Positions 1 to 6,449 of a stretch of DNA of 8,614 bases are shown in pieces (the stretch's first letter is position 1; each line of letters begins with the position of its first letter). This DNA comes from Pseudomonadota bacterium (lineage in GTDB: Bacteria; Pseudomonadota; Alphaproteobacteria; Micropepsales; Micropepsaceae). The notes beneath the pieces are model-generated. The model searched no databases. It was not told where the DNA came from and saw nothing but the letters and a program-made list of their open reading frames with translations. Location of the stretch: the NCBI GenBank assembly GCA_021817355.1, contig JAKAVI010000169.1, positions 1 to 8,614 of the forward strand, read 5' to 3'. Position numbers and translations under genes: made by a program.

Positions 1-692
1 GCCTGAACGTCCTTGTGGCGGAAGAGCGCGTTGTCATCAAAATTGACCTTCGCGTCCAGACAGACGAGGCGTCCGTCCTTCGTTAGCACCAAGGGATTGA
101 TCTCAAGAAGGCTCATGTCCTTGGCAAGGAAGGCGCTGTAGAGCCCCTCGATCAACTGCCCGCACTGCTTGGCCGCATCACCGGACAGTTTGAGTGCGGC
201 AGCGATGTCGCGCCCAAGATAGCCGGAATAACCCACTGCCGGTTCGACCTGAAACGTCGCAATTTTCTCCGGTGTCTTGTGTGCAACCTCCTCGATGTCC
301 ATGCCGCCTTCGGTTGAGGCAATGAACGAGATGCGGGAGGTCGCGCGGTCAACCAGAGCGGAAAGATAGAGCTCGCGCGCGATGGCAGAGCCATCTTCGA
401 TGTAAAGCCGGTGCACAACGCGGCCATGCGGCCCGGTTTGATGGGTAACGAGGGTCATACCGAGCATGCGCTCGGCCTCTTTGCGCACCTCCGCGATCGA
501 CTTGACGACCTTGACACCGCCTCCCTTGCCGCGGCCTCCGGCATGGATCTGTGCCTTGACGACCCAGACCGGGCCTCCGAGTTGCTCGGCAGCTTTGACC
601 GCCTCTTCGACGGAAAATGCGGGAATGCCTTTGGGCACCGGCACAGCAAAGCCGCGGAGCAGCTCCTTGGCCTGGTATTCGTGAATGTTCAT
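1..692 (-). CDS. sucC: Succinyl-CoA synthetase (ADP-forming) beta subunit, N-terminal part, truncated by window edge
   Basis: The visible 230 codons give the ATP-grasp half of the beta subunit of succinate-CoA ligase, the TCA enzyme that interconverts succinyl-CoA and succinate with substrate-level phosphorylation in the cytoplasm. The protein begins [12 protein letters not shown], the classic SucC start. It has the nucleotide-binding Lys46 and a glycine-rich GGRGKGGG loop (52-59), [19 protein letters not shown] (124-142), and the metal-site residues Asn199 (in EINPLV) and Asp213 (in LDAK). The frame is open to the window edge. The family is about 390-400 residues, so roughly 170, including the CoA-ligase domain, lie outside. 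The ATG at 692-690 is preceded by GAGG five bases upstream. The alpha subunit sucD normally follows. The malate-CoA ligase beta subunit (MtkA) is a close homologue and cannot be fully excluded, but SucC is far likelier. No mdh lies immediately upstream, where many alphaproteobacteria have it. Confidence 0.95.
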   Translation of the reverse strand, partial: MNIHEYQAKELLRGFAVPVPKGIPAFSVEEAVKAAEQLGGPVWVVKAQIHAGGRGKGGGVKVVKSIAEVRKEAERMLGMTLVTHQTGPHGRVVHRLYIEDGSAIARELYLSALVDRATSRISFIASTEGGMDIEEVAHKTPEKIATFQVEPAVGYSGYLGRDIAAALKLSGDAAKQCGQLIEGLYSAFLAKDMSLLEINPLVLTKDGRLVCLDAKVNFDDNALFRHKDVQ

Positions 693-731
693 CGGATCCT
701 CGTTGCGGCGAGCAGAAAGTTGCGCGGGCGC

Positions 732-759
732 ACCATAACAGTGGAGTTGTGCGGTGCAA
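732..759 (-). promoter_or_regulatory. Possible sigma-70-type promoter for sucC
   Basis: On the minus strand TTGCAC (759-754) is followed after 16 bases by TATGGT (737-732). This is a loose match to the housekeeping -35 and -10 boxes. A start about seven bases downstream would give a leader of roughly 30 bases before the sucC ATG. The -35 match is poor beyond TTG, so this is a candidate only. Confidence 0.25.
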
Positions 760-1005
760 GACTGCGCCATACCCCTGTCGCGTGACGATGAAAAGTCCTT
801 TGCATGTGGCCCTCAGCTGGTGTGGCCGCCGTCAGCCGCGCCTGTCTGCCATTACCTGGCGGCAGGAGAGGCGGGGCCGGGATCATCTCTGGCCGGGATT
901 TTCATCTCAATGTGCGGACCTGGTGGCCCTGCGCCGGCGCGCGGAGGCAAGGGAGGCGGCGCCCTGCTGCTGGCAGGCGATTGAGAATGTGGCGCCAGCG
1001 CGTCA

Positions 1006-1017
1006 TTTGTCGACAAA
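1006..1017. promoter_or_regulatory. Perfect 12-base palindrome, possible operator
   Basis: TTTGTCGACAAA is its own reverse complement. It sits in the divergent intergenic region, 139 bases before the rhomboid ATG and 314 bases before sucC. Palindromes of this size with A/T arms are typical of dimeric repressor sites, but I do not recognise the regulator. The flanking bases do not extend the symmetry. Confidence 0.3.
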
Positions 1018-1155
1018 ATCGGGGGCCGGGCGCGCCATTGCCCTTCATCATGCGTGCCATCTTCGTTGCAATGCGGCAGGGTGCTGTTGAAGCCGCGTTG
1101 CGTCGCGATGTACCGGATTGGAACAGATGGACGCCGGCCTGCTGCGGACAGCGCC

Positions 1156-1860
1156 ATGATTCCGATCTCGGATGATAATCCCGTACGCCTTACCCCCTGG
1201 GTCAATTGGTCCTTGATCGGGCTGTGCGTGGCCGTGTTCTTCTGGGAGCTATCATTGGGGGCGCGGCTGCCGGCGGCGCTGGACGTGCTCGGATTTGCCC
1301 CGGCCTCCCTCGCCGCGACCGCGGTCCGCGTGCCCGGTTATCTCGTCGTGCCGCCGTGGATCACGATTTTCACTGCCATGTTTCTGCATGGCGGCTGGCT
1401 TCATATCGCCGGCAACATGCTCTACTTGTGGATCTTCGGCAATAATGTGGAAGACGCGATGGGCCATTGGCGCTATCTCGTCTTCTATCTGGTCTGCGGG
1501 GTCGCTGCGGCGTTCAGCTTCGCCGCCATGGCGCCCCTTTCCAGCATTCCCATGGTCGGAGCTTCAGGCGCGATTTCCGGCGTTCTTGCCGCCTATGTCC
1601 TATTTTACCCGCGCGCTCTGATCCGCGTCGTCGTACCTCTGGGCATCTTGCCCTACTTCCTTAGGATCAGCGCCGGCTGGGTGGTTGGCTTCTGGTTTGT
1701 GATGCAACTTGTAAATGCAATGCTGGCCAGGCCCGGAGACCCCGGTGTCGCCTGGTGGGCACATGTTGGCGGTTTCCTGGTAGGTGGACTGCTCACGCCG
1801 CTCTTCAAATCGTCGCAAATGCGCTTTTTCGGAAATGTCCGCCGTGGCCCCTGGGGCTGA
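1156..1860 (+). CDS. Rhomboid family intramembrane serine protease
   Basis: This is a 234-residue polytopic membrane protein that would cleave transmembrane substrates within the inner membrane. The catalytic serine lies in GASG (Ser137) and the catalytic histidine in AHVGGF (His203). The oxyanion-side motif HGGWLHIAGNM supplies His83 and Asn87. About six hydrophobic segments can be seen, from roughly residue 17 to 213: WSLIGLCVAVFFW first, then a loop, segments carrying HGGW, GASG and VVGFW, and the last carrying the histidine. There is only a short soluble tail. The ATG at 1156 gives MIPISDDNPV, the usual alphaproteobacterial rhomboid start. An in-frame ATG at 1054 would add 34 non-conserved residues. 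No clear Shine-Dalgarno precedes 1156, so the start is chosen by homology. Substrates cannot be predicted. The gene is divergent from sucC and may be co-transcribed with the PAS gene 104 bases downstream. Confidence 0.93.
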   Translation: MIPISDDNPVRLTPWVNWSLIGLCVAVFFWELSLGARLPAALDVLGFAPASLAATAVRVPGYLVVPPWITIFTAMFLHGGWLHIAGNMLYLWIFGNNVEDAMGHWRYLVFYLVCGVAAAFSFAAMAPLSSIPMVGASGAISGVLAAYVLFYPRALIRVVVPLGILPYFLRISAGWVVGFWFVMQLVNAMLARPGDPGVAWWAHVGGFLVGGLLTPLFKSSQMRFFGNVRRGPWG

Positions 1861-1964
1861 ACCCGTCCTTTTGGATTTGGCACGATGCCTGCTCCGTCCG
1901 ATCAACGCCGCGCGTTGCCGTCTCGTTTTGGGCCAGCGCGGGCGAAAATGACCGGAGGAAGCAT

Positions 1965-2684
1965 ATGAAGCATCGCAACTCGCATCTGCTCGTTGGCTAT
2001 TGGAGCAGATTGCGCAAGGGTCGTCCCATTCCGGATCAATCCGACATTGATCCCCGGGCGCTGAAACGTATGCTGCCTGACATGCTCATTCTTGATGCGG
2101 TTGATCCTTCCCACCCCCTCTATCGTCTGGCCGGCACGCAATTGTGCGAACGTCATGGGTCCGAATTGCGCGGCACCAATTTTCTGGCTGGCTGGGAGGT
2201 GCGCTCGCGCCGAGACCTGGCCGGCTTGCTGGCGCAGGCCTTACAGACCCATCAGCCTCTGTGCCTGTCCTCTTTCGGGACAAGCCCGCAGGCGAGCGTG
2301 GTCGAAATGGAGACCTTGCTGGCGCCGGTATCCTTTGGTGGAGGCGGCGCCACGCGCTTTGTCGGGATGGTGCAGATTCTGGGTGATGGCGCACAGCTTG
2401 CCGACAAGCCGATCGCCTTTCAGCGCTTGACCGATGCGCAGCTGGTGCAGGAGGACGAGCCATTGTCCGTCATGGAGCCACCGCTGCGCCGGCCGACGTT
2501 CCATACTCGCGACGCATCTGGCGCTGCGCGGGCACCGCATCTGCGTCTTGTCGTTGATCACATACCGGCGCCACCGTCGGCGCAGGACCTGGTGCCGGTC
2601 AATGATGCCGAAAGCGACATGGAGCGGCTGGTGCGCGTGCTCTATGCTAGCCGTACACAGCCGGTCACCGGCTTGCAGTCATGA
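1965..2684 (+). CDS. PAS domain protein, PAS_5 family
   Basis: This 239-residue soluble protein matches the PAS_5 family (PF07310), a PAS-like fold widespread in alphaproteobacteria. The family pattern is clear at residues 8-77: LLVGYWSRLRKGRPIP, then DIDPRALKRMLPDMLILD, then YRLAGTQLCERHGSELRG, then a phenylalanine and tryptophan in FLAGW. The PAS core appears to extend to about residue 140 (RFVGMVQILG). The remaining hundred residues look loosely structured, with proline- and arginine-rich stretches and no output domain such as kinase, GGDEF or helix-turn-helix. It would therefore act as a stand-alone sensor or scaffold, with its ligand and partner unknown. GGAGG at 1954-1958, six bases before the ATG, fixes the start, and the frame open upstream to 1755 is overlap with the rhomboid gene. 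Its stop lies 7 bases from that of the convergent small protein. Confidence 0.87.
   Translation: MKHRNSHLLVGYWSRLRKGRPIPDQSDIDPRALKRMLPDMLILDAVDPSHPLYRLAGTQLCERHGSELRGTNFLAGWEVRSRRDLAGLLAQALQTHQPLCLSSFGTSPQASVVEMETLLAPVSFGGGGATRFVGMVQILGDGAQLADKPIAFQRLTDAQLVQEDEPLSVMEPPLRRPTFHTRDASGAARAPHLRLVVDHIPAPPSAQDLVPVNDAESDMERLVRVLYASRTQPVTGLQS
2659..2673. repeat. Interrupted palindrome at the end of the PAS gene
   Basis: AGCCGGTCACCGGCT is symmetric around a central C and could form a 6-base-pair stem with a three-base loop on either strand. It lies inside the last codons of the PAS gene, just before the convergent stops. No run of T follows on either strand, so it is not a canonical intrinsic terminator. 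It may still slow transcription where the two genes converge. Confidence 0.3.
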
Positions 2685-2691
2685 TTCTGTG

Positions 2692-3036
2692 TCAGTGGGG
2701 GTTGGGGATTGTGCCGGCCGAACCGGGAAGTGTCGGCACGTTGTTGCCCGGATTGTCCAGGCTGTGATTGTGCATGATGGCCTGGCTGCGCTCTTCTTCG
2801 GCACGACGGTTTTTCAGACGCAGGAGCTCAAAGTGCTCAACGATGGAGCGGTACTTGGCAAACTTCTTGTTATCGCGCGGCAGGCGCTGATCACAGCGAT
2901 GTGGCGAATAATGCATGGTCTCCTGACACCACATGTCGAAATTCATATCGGGTAGCTTGTACGACGTAGGCGGGGTCTGGGCCAAAGCCGTAGCGGGCAT
3001 CAGGACGAGTACCAGAAGAGCCAGGAAGTTTTTCAT
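2692..3036 (-). CDS. Small secreted protein of unknown function with two cysteines
   Basis: The product is 114 residues from the ATG at 3036, or 116 from the ATG at 3042. I prefer 3036 because AGG stands eight bases before it and only two before the other. A signal peptide is plain: Met-Lys-Asn, then FLALLVLVLMPATALA with probable cleavage after ALA. The mature part is hydrophilic and holds two cysteines ten residues apart (in DMWCQE and HRCDQRLP), which could form a disulfide in the periplasm. A charged, probably helical stretch follows (KKFAKYRSIVEHFELLRLKNRRAEEERSQ), and the tail is rich in Pro, Gly and Asn. I recognise no named domain. The WCQE...CDQRLP pattern resembles small conserved hypothetical proteins of alphaproteobacteria, but this is an impression from memory. 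It lies downstream of the GMC gene on the same strand, behind a hairpin. Confidence 0.78.
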   Translation of the reverse strand: MKNFLALLVLVLMPATALAQTPPTSYKLPDMNFDMWCQETMHYSPHRCDQRLPRDNKKFAKYRSIVEHFELLRLKNRRAEEERSQAIMHNHSLDNPGNNVPTLPGSAGTIPNPH

Positions 3037-3084
3037 GGACATAGCCTAACGCTGATGATGGTGGAACGGAAAGTGTGCCGGAGC

Positions 3085-3120
3085 AAAAGCGTCCGGCTGT
3101 GGGAACGGTGCCACAGCCGG
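3085..3120 (-). terminator. Intrinsic terminator downstream of the GMC gene
   Basis: CCGGCTGTGG (3093-3102) and CCACAGCCGG (3111-3120) form a perfect 10-base-pair GC-rich stem with an eight-base loop. On the minus strand the stem is followed, four bases later, by TTTT. It lies 21 bases beyond the GMC stop codon. The T tract is short and set back, so termination may be incomplete and some readthrough into the small secreted-protein gene is possible. Confidence 0.65.
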
Positions 3121-3140
3121 CAGATCGTCGCTGGAACTTC

Positions 3141-4787
3141 CTAGCCAGCGGTGCGTTCTAGATCTTCCACCACGCGAACCGCTTGGGGCGCGGGTGCCGC
3201 CCGTCCCAAGATAAGGTCGGCGGCCTTTTCGGCAATCATGATCGTTGGCGCGTTGGTATTGCCCGAAACGAGATTTGGCATCACTGAGGCGTCAACCACG
3301 CGCAGTCCCTCGATGCCGTGAACCTTTAGCTTGGGGTCGACCACGCAATCCTCGCCGCGACCCATCTTGGCTGTTCCCACGGGATGGTAGATTGTTTCGG
3401 CTGTTCTCCGGATGAAGGCATCCAGCAGTTCGTCGCTCTGTACATGGGCGCCGGGCATTAGTTCGGGACCCCGATAAGGATCGAAGGCCGGCTGGGCGAA
3501 GACCTCACGGGCCAGGCGAACGCCCTCGCGCAGGGCGCGGCGATCTTCTTCGGCTTCCAGGTAATTGGGCTGAATGATCGGCGGCGCAGCGGGATCGGTT
3601 GAACGGATCGAGATGTAACCGCGACTTTCTGGTCGCAGTTGGCATACATGTGCCATGAAGCCATGACGGTCCGCCTTCTTGCGGGTGTGGTCGAACATGA
3701 GCGCGGAGATGAAGTGAAACTGCAGATCGGGCGTTTCAAGGTCAGGACGGCTTTTAAGAAACGCGCCTGATTCCAAACCCTGTCCGGTGGCAAGACCGGT
3801 GCCGAACAGCAAATATTGCAGCCCCGTCTTGGCCGCGGCCAGAGGGCTGGACTGGCTGTAAAGGGTAATGGGCAGCTTGCATTCATATTGCACGGAGCAA
3901 TCCAGGTGATCCTGGAGATTGCGTCCGACCCCCGGCAGATGGGCAACCACTGGAAGATCGAAGTTCCTCAGGATCTTTTCATCGCCAAGTCCGGAAAGCA
4001 GCAGGGTCTGCGGTGAGTTGACGGCGCCCCCGCACAAAAGAATTTCCTGATTGGCGTGCACCTGCACGACCTCGCCCCGCTGAAGATATTCGATTCCCCT
4101 CGCCTTGGTACCTTCAAACAGAATGCGACTGACCAGGGCATGGCTCTGCACGGTCAGGTTCGGACGCTTGAGCGCCGGACGCAGATAGGCGCTGGCAGCA
4201 CTCCAGCGTCGGCCCTCATGGATGGTGAGCTGATAGGGACCGAAACCTTCCTGCTGAAAGCCGTTGAAATCCGAGGTCCTTTTGTGACCGGCCTCCACAC
4301 CTGCTTCGATGAAGGTGCGGAACAGGGGATTGGTGGAACGGCCGTTGGAGACGTGCAGCGGGCCATCGTCGCCATGGAAATCGTCGCCGCCGGATTCATA
4401 GTTCTCCGCCCGCTTGAAGTAAGGCAGCACATCGGCAAAAGACCAGCCTTCGCAACCTTCCTGGCGCCAGCGATCATAGTCGCGGGAATGGCCGCGGATA
4501 TAGATCATGCCATTGATGGACGAGGAGCCTCCCCAGCCCTTGCCGCGCGGCCAGTAGAGCCGTCGTCCCTCCAGGTGGGGCTGACCCTCGGTGTCAAAAT
4601 ACCAGTTGTGCGGATTGGGTTTGCCCAGGAGCGCAGGGATACCGGCCGGCATATGAATCATGAGCGATTTGTCAGGGCCGCCGGCCTCAAGCAGCAGGAC
4701 CTGGGCACTTCCGTCGGCGGACAGGCGATTGGCAAGCACGCAGCCGGCGCTACCTGCACCGACAATCACAAAATCAAATGCTTTCAT
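3141..4787 (-). CDS. GMC-family FAD-dependent alcohol/choline dehydrogenase
   Basis: This is a complete 548-residue glucose-methanol-choline oxidoreductase. It would oxidise a primary alcohol with FAD and pass electrons to the respiratory chain. The N-terminal dinucleotide fold has GAGSAG (10-15) and the ribose-binding Glu34 in LLLEAGG. GMC signature 1 is at about 82-105 (GKGWGGSSSING onward), and signature 2 is GAVNSPQTLLLSGLG (254-268). The catalytic histidine is His468 in IYHPVGTAKMG. The second catalytic position is Asn, probably Asn512 in SGNTNAPT, as in choline and AlkJ-type alcohol dehydrogenases. The overall pattern is closest to AlkJ/BetA-like enzymes, but no betaine genes (betB, betI) are near, so the substrate is open. 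There is no signal peptide. The start ATG (4787-4785) has AAGG six bases upstream. The gene follows the lipoprotein gene by 66 bases on the same strand and ends before a strong hairpin. Confidence 0.93.
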   Translation of the reverse strand: MKAFDFVIVGAGSAGCVLANRLSADGSAQVLLLEAGGPDKSLMIHMPAGIPALLGKPNPHNWYFDTEGQPHLEGRRLYWPRGKGWGGSSSINGMIYIRGHSRDYDRWRQEGCEGWSFADVLPYFKRAENYESGGDDFHGDDGPLHVSNGRSTNPLFRTFIEAGVEAGHKRTSDFNGFQQEGFGPYQLTIHEGRRWSAASAYLRPALKRPNLTVQSHALVSRILFEGTKARGIEYLQRGEVVQVHANQEILLCGGAVNSPQTLLLSGLGDEKILRNFDLPVVAHLPGVGRNLQDHLDCSVQYECKLPITLYSQSSPLAAAKTGLQYLLFGTGLATGQGLESGAFLKSRPDLETPDLQFHFISALMFDHTRKKADRHGFMAHVCQLRPESRGYISIRSTDPAAPPIIQPNYLEAEEDRRALREGVRLAREVFAQPAFDPYRGPELMPGAHVQSDELLDAFIRRTAETIYHPVGTAKMGRGEDCVVDPKLKVHGIEGLRVVDASVMPNLVSGNTNAPTIMIAEKAADLILGRAAPAPQAVRVVEDLERTAG

Positions 4788-4853
4788 GGCTGGCCTTGGC
4801 AGGAACGATACGCCTGCACTCTAGTCAAAGCTGACGGCTGTGTCGCGGATTTG

Positions 4854-5459
4854 CTATTTGCCCGGCGCCGGGAGCTTCTTCGTGGTGACAGGGGCGACGG
4901 CTGGGGCAAGCTTGGGTTTAGCCGCTGGCGCGCCCTGAACCTCGCGCAGGCGGGCGAGTTCGGCAAGAAGTGCGGTGTGGCAGGACTGGCTGGTGGCTGA
5001 GAGCGCCCCGACGCGGGCATCCAGAATCCAGCAGTCATAGTTGGCCTGGGCCTGCGCCGCCGCCAGGGGGGCCTTGTTCCGTTGTCTGCTCAGCATGCGC
5101 AGCAGTTCCAGACGTATGTTTTCGGCAATGCGATCGTCGGCGGGGGCTTGCTCAGGCAAGGGTTCCTCGCCGCTCGCTGCGGATTCAGCCTTTTGCGCAT
5201 AATGGAGCGCAAGACGGGCCTCATCGGGCGAAACCGGCGAGAGCGAGATGGACCCACGGGCATCGAAGGCGGTGCGGCCGGGAAGCTCCGAGATGTGCAG
5301 GGACCGGGCCAGCCTCGCATATTCGTTGTACAGCGCACGGGAAAAGGCGGAACCTGTGGGATTTGCCGCCACCAGCTCCTCATAAGGGGTGCGGCCGGCA
5401 CAGCCGGCAAGGATTCCGGCAACGGCAAGGCCCGCAGCCAGCCGATAACGCAACACCAT
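4854..5459 (-). CDS. Outer-membrane-type lipoprotein, possible relative of the OmpA-associated lipoprotein family
   Basis: This 201-residue protein has a type II signal peptide: Arg-rich start, hydrophobic core, and lipobox LAGC with Cys20 as the acylated residue. Ala21 at position +2 favours outer-membrane sorting. The mature part starts with PYEELVAANPTGSAFSRALY and contains helical, Ala- and Glu-rich stretches. Cysteines lie at 143 (NYDCW) and 160 (QSCHTALLAEL), possibly a disulfide. A Lys/Pro/Ala-rich tail follows. The motifs PTGxxFxxALY, AQAxYDCW and a later Cys resemble the lipoprotein often encoded beside OmpA in Rhodospirillales; this is from memory and diverged here. GGGAG eight bases before the ATG at 5459 fixes the start. 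The frame upstream to 5588 lies in the promoter region. It shares the strand with the GMC gene and is divergent from the PilZ gene. Its role is not known. Confidence 0.82.
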   Translation of the reverse strand: MVLRYRLAAGLAVAGILAGCAGRTPYEELVAANPTGSAFSRALYNEYARLARSLHISELPGRTAFDARGSISLSPVSPDEARLALHYAQKAESAASGEEPLPEQAPADDRIAENIRLELLRMLSRQRNKAPLAAAQAQANYDCWILDARVGALSATSQSCHTALLAELARLREVQGAPAAKPKLAPAVAPVTTKKLPAPGK

Positions 5460-5647
5460 GATCGCTACTCCCAATCTGACCGGGCCCGCCGGACCTCTGC
5501 CCCCTATAGCCCAAGGCAGCGGTACAGGGTAAGGGGTAGCTGGACCACCATGATCGCGAGAATTGTAGCGCCGCCGGTAACCGGGCATTGAGGTTCGCCC
5601 CTTAGCCTCGCAGTGCCGCTGCAGATCGGAAAAGGGGGCATTCAGCG
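5460..5647. promoter_or_regulatory. Divergent intergenic region between the lipoprotein and PilZ genes
   Basis: This 188-base gap must hold the promoters of both divergent genes. On the minus strand TATAGG (5508-5503) could be a -10 box for the lipoprotein gene, but no good -35 lies at the right distance. I see no convincing promoter for the PilZ gene and no strong inverted repeat. Confidence 0.4.
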
Positions 5648-6286
5648 ATGAGGATCGATCGGGACACGGTGATCGACCGGGCGCGCGCCGATCGCAGGCG
5701 CTATCGGCGCGTTGATCTCAATATTGCAGGCAAATTGTTTCTCCCCGACGCTCAAAGCGAGACGCTTTGCCACATCTTCGACCTGTCGCCGGGCGGCGCA
5801 CGGATCGGGACCGAGACGCCACTGACCGCGGGTATCCCCGTCATTCTCTATGTCGGTGAGTTTGGCCGCTTCGAAGGAACCGTCGTGCGGCTCTGGGGTG
5901 GAGATTTTGGGGTCCAGTTCACCTGCTCCACCCTCAAGCGCGAGCGCATCGCCGAACGGCTGACCGTGTACCTCAGTCGTAACCGGATCGATGAGGAGAT
6001 TCTTGACCAGCCTGAGCCGCGACCGCTGCGCAGTCTCGCCCGCTACACCCGCGGCAATGGCCAGGTCGTCGAGTGTGAGGTCACCGACCTGTCATTGCGT
6101 GGCGTTCTGCTGTTGAGCGCTGATCGGCCCCCGATCGGCGAGAGGGTGGTCATCGGCCAGATGGCCGGACGCGTCGCCCAGCATCTCGACCATGGCATTG
6201 CGATCGAGTTCATCTCGCCTCTGGCCGCTGCAGACGGCGGGCCGGTGCCAGGGTCGGTTAGGACCAAGCTATCCGAACGCCGCTGA
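5648..6286 (+). CDS. PilZ domain protein with two PilZ-like modules
   Basis: The product has 212 residues and no signal peptide or membrane segment. PilZ domains bind cyclic di-GMP and alter partner proteins in motility, exopolysaccharide or cell-surface control. The first module (about 14-110) has both ligand motifs: RRRYRR containing R17xxxR21, and DLSPGG (Asp45, Ser47, Gly50), 24 residues apart. It is followed by beta strands such as VILYVGEFGRFEGTVVRLWG. The second module (about 125-190) has DLSLRG (Asp147, Ser149, Gly152) and a similar strand order (GERVVIGQMAGRV). Its only RxxxR candidate, R128-R132, sits just 15 residues before it, so ligand binding there is doubtful. GGGGG nine bases before the ATG supports the start. 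No motility or polysaccharide gene is adjacent, so the target is unknown. Confidence 0.9.
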   Translation: MRIDRDTVIDRARADRRRYRRVDLNIAGKLFLPDAQSETLCHIFDLSPGGARIGTETPLTAGIPVILYVGEFGRFEGTVVRLWGGDFGVQFTCSTLKRERIAERLTVYLSRNRIDEEILDQPEPRPLRSLARYTRGNGQVVECEVTDLSLRGVLLLSADRPPIGERVVIGQMAGRVAQHLDHGIAIEFISPLAAADGGPVPGSVRTKLSERR

Positions 6287-6373
6287 CCGGCATCATTGCG
6301 AACGGCTGCGGACAAGGAGCTGCCAGCCAGCCCCACGCGCGGCACCGGTGCGAGCGGGCGTAAAGCTGCCTTT

Positions 6374-6395
6374 AGGACAGTCTTTTCTTTGTCCT
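6374..6395. repeat. Short inverted repeat upstream of the dehydrogenase gene
   Basis: AGGACA (6374-6379) and TGTCCT (6390-6395) are inverted copies around a T-rich ten-base spacer, 55 bases before the short-chain dehydrogenase start. It could be a weak hairpin or a dimer-binding site. The arms are only six bases long, so chance is a fair explanation. Confidence 0.2.
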
Positions 6396-6449
6396 TGTGC
6401 GCGGTCTATGACATGGATCGGATCGCAGCTGAGCAAGGAACCCACGCAC

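Larger units (their letters stand above)
693..1155. other. Non-coding region between divergent sucC and the rhomboid gene
   Basis: This 463-base stretch separates two divergent genes and must hold both promoters. I find no reading frame in it with a recognisable protein. The open frames that cross it have arginine-, alanine- and proline-rich translations, as expected from chance in GC-rich DNA, and they lack ribosome sites. It contains a possible promoter for sucC (732-759 on the minus strand) and a perfect 12-base palindrome (1006-1017). A very weak TTGAAG/TGTACC pair spaced 16 bases (1087-1114) faces the rhomboid gene, but I would not rely on it. Confidence 0.6.

Noticed and set aside
1054..1155. 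Upstream in-frame start for the rhomboid gene
   Set aside because: The extra 34 residues do not look like a rhomboid N-terminus, while MIPISDDNP at 1156 matches the usual family start.
689..1205. Several open frames of 65-157 codons on both strands in the sucC/rhomboid intergenic region
   Set aside because: Their translations are biased to Arg, Ala, Pro and Cys with no domain, signal peptide or ribosome site. They overlap one another and run into the flanking genes.
1948..1968. Six-codon open frame (ATG at 1948) whose TGA overlaps the PAS start codon
   Set aside because: It has the form of a translational-coupling leader, but it has no ribosome site of its own and its bases are simply the PAS Shine-Dalgarno region. 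Chance is the simpler reading.
3816..4016. Short plus-strand frame inside the GMC gene
   Set aside because: It is an antisense shadow with no start signal and no recognisable product.
4056..5000. A 314-codon plus-strand open frame
   Set aside because: It lies antisense to the GMC gene and the lipoprotein end. The minus-strand products have clear motifs, while this translation has none. Long antisense frames are common in GC-rich genes.
5082..5591. A 169-codon plus-strand frame opposite the lipoprotein gene
   Set aside because: It is antisense to a protein with a lipobox and a good ribosome site, and its own translation shows no motif.
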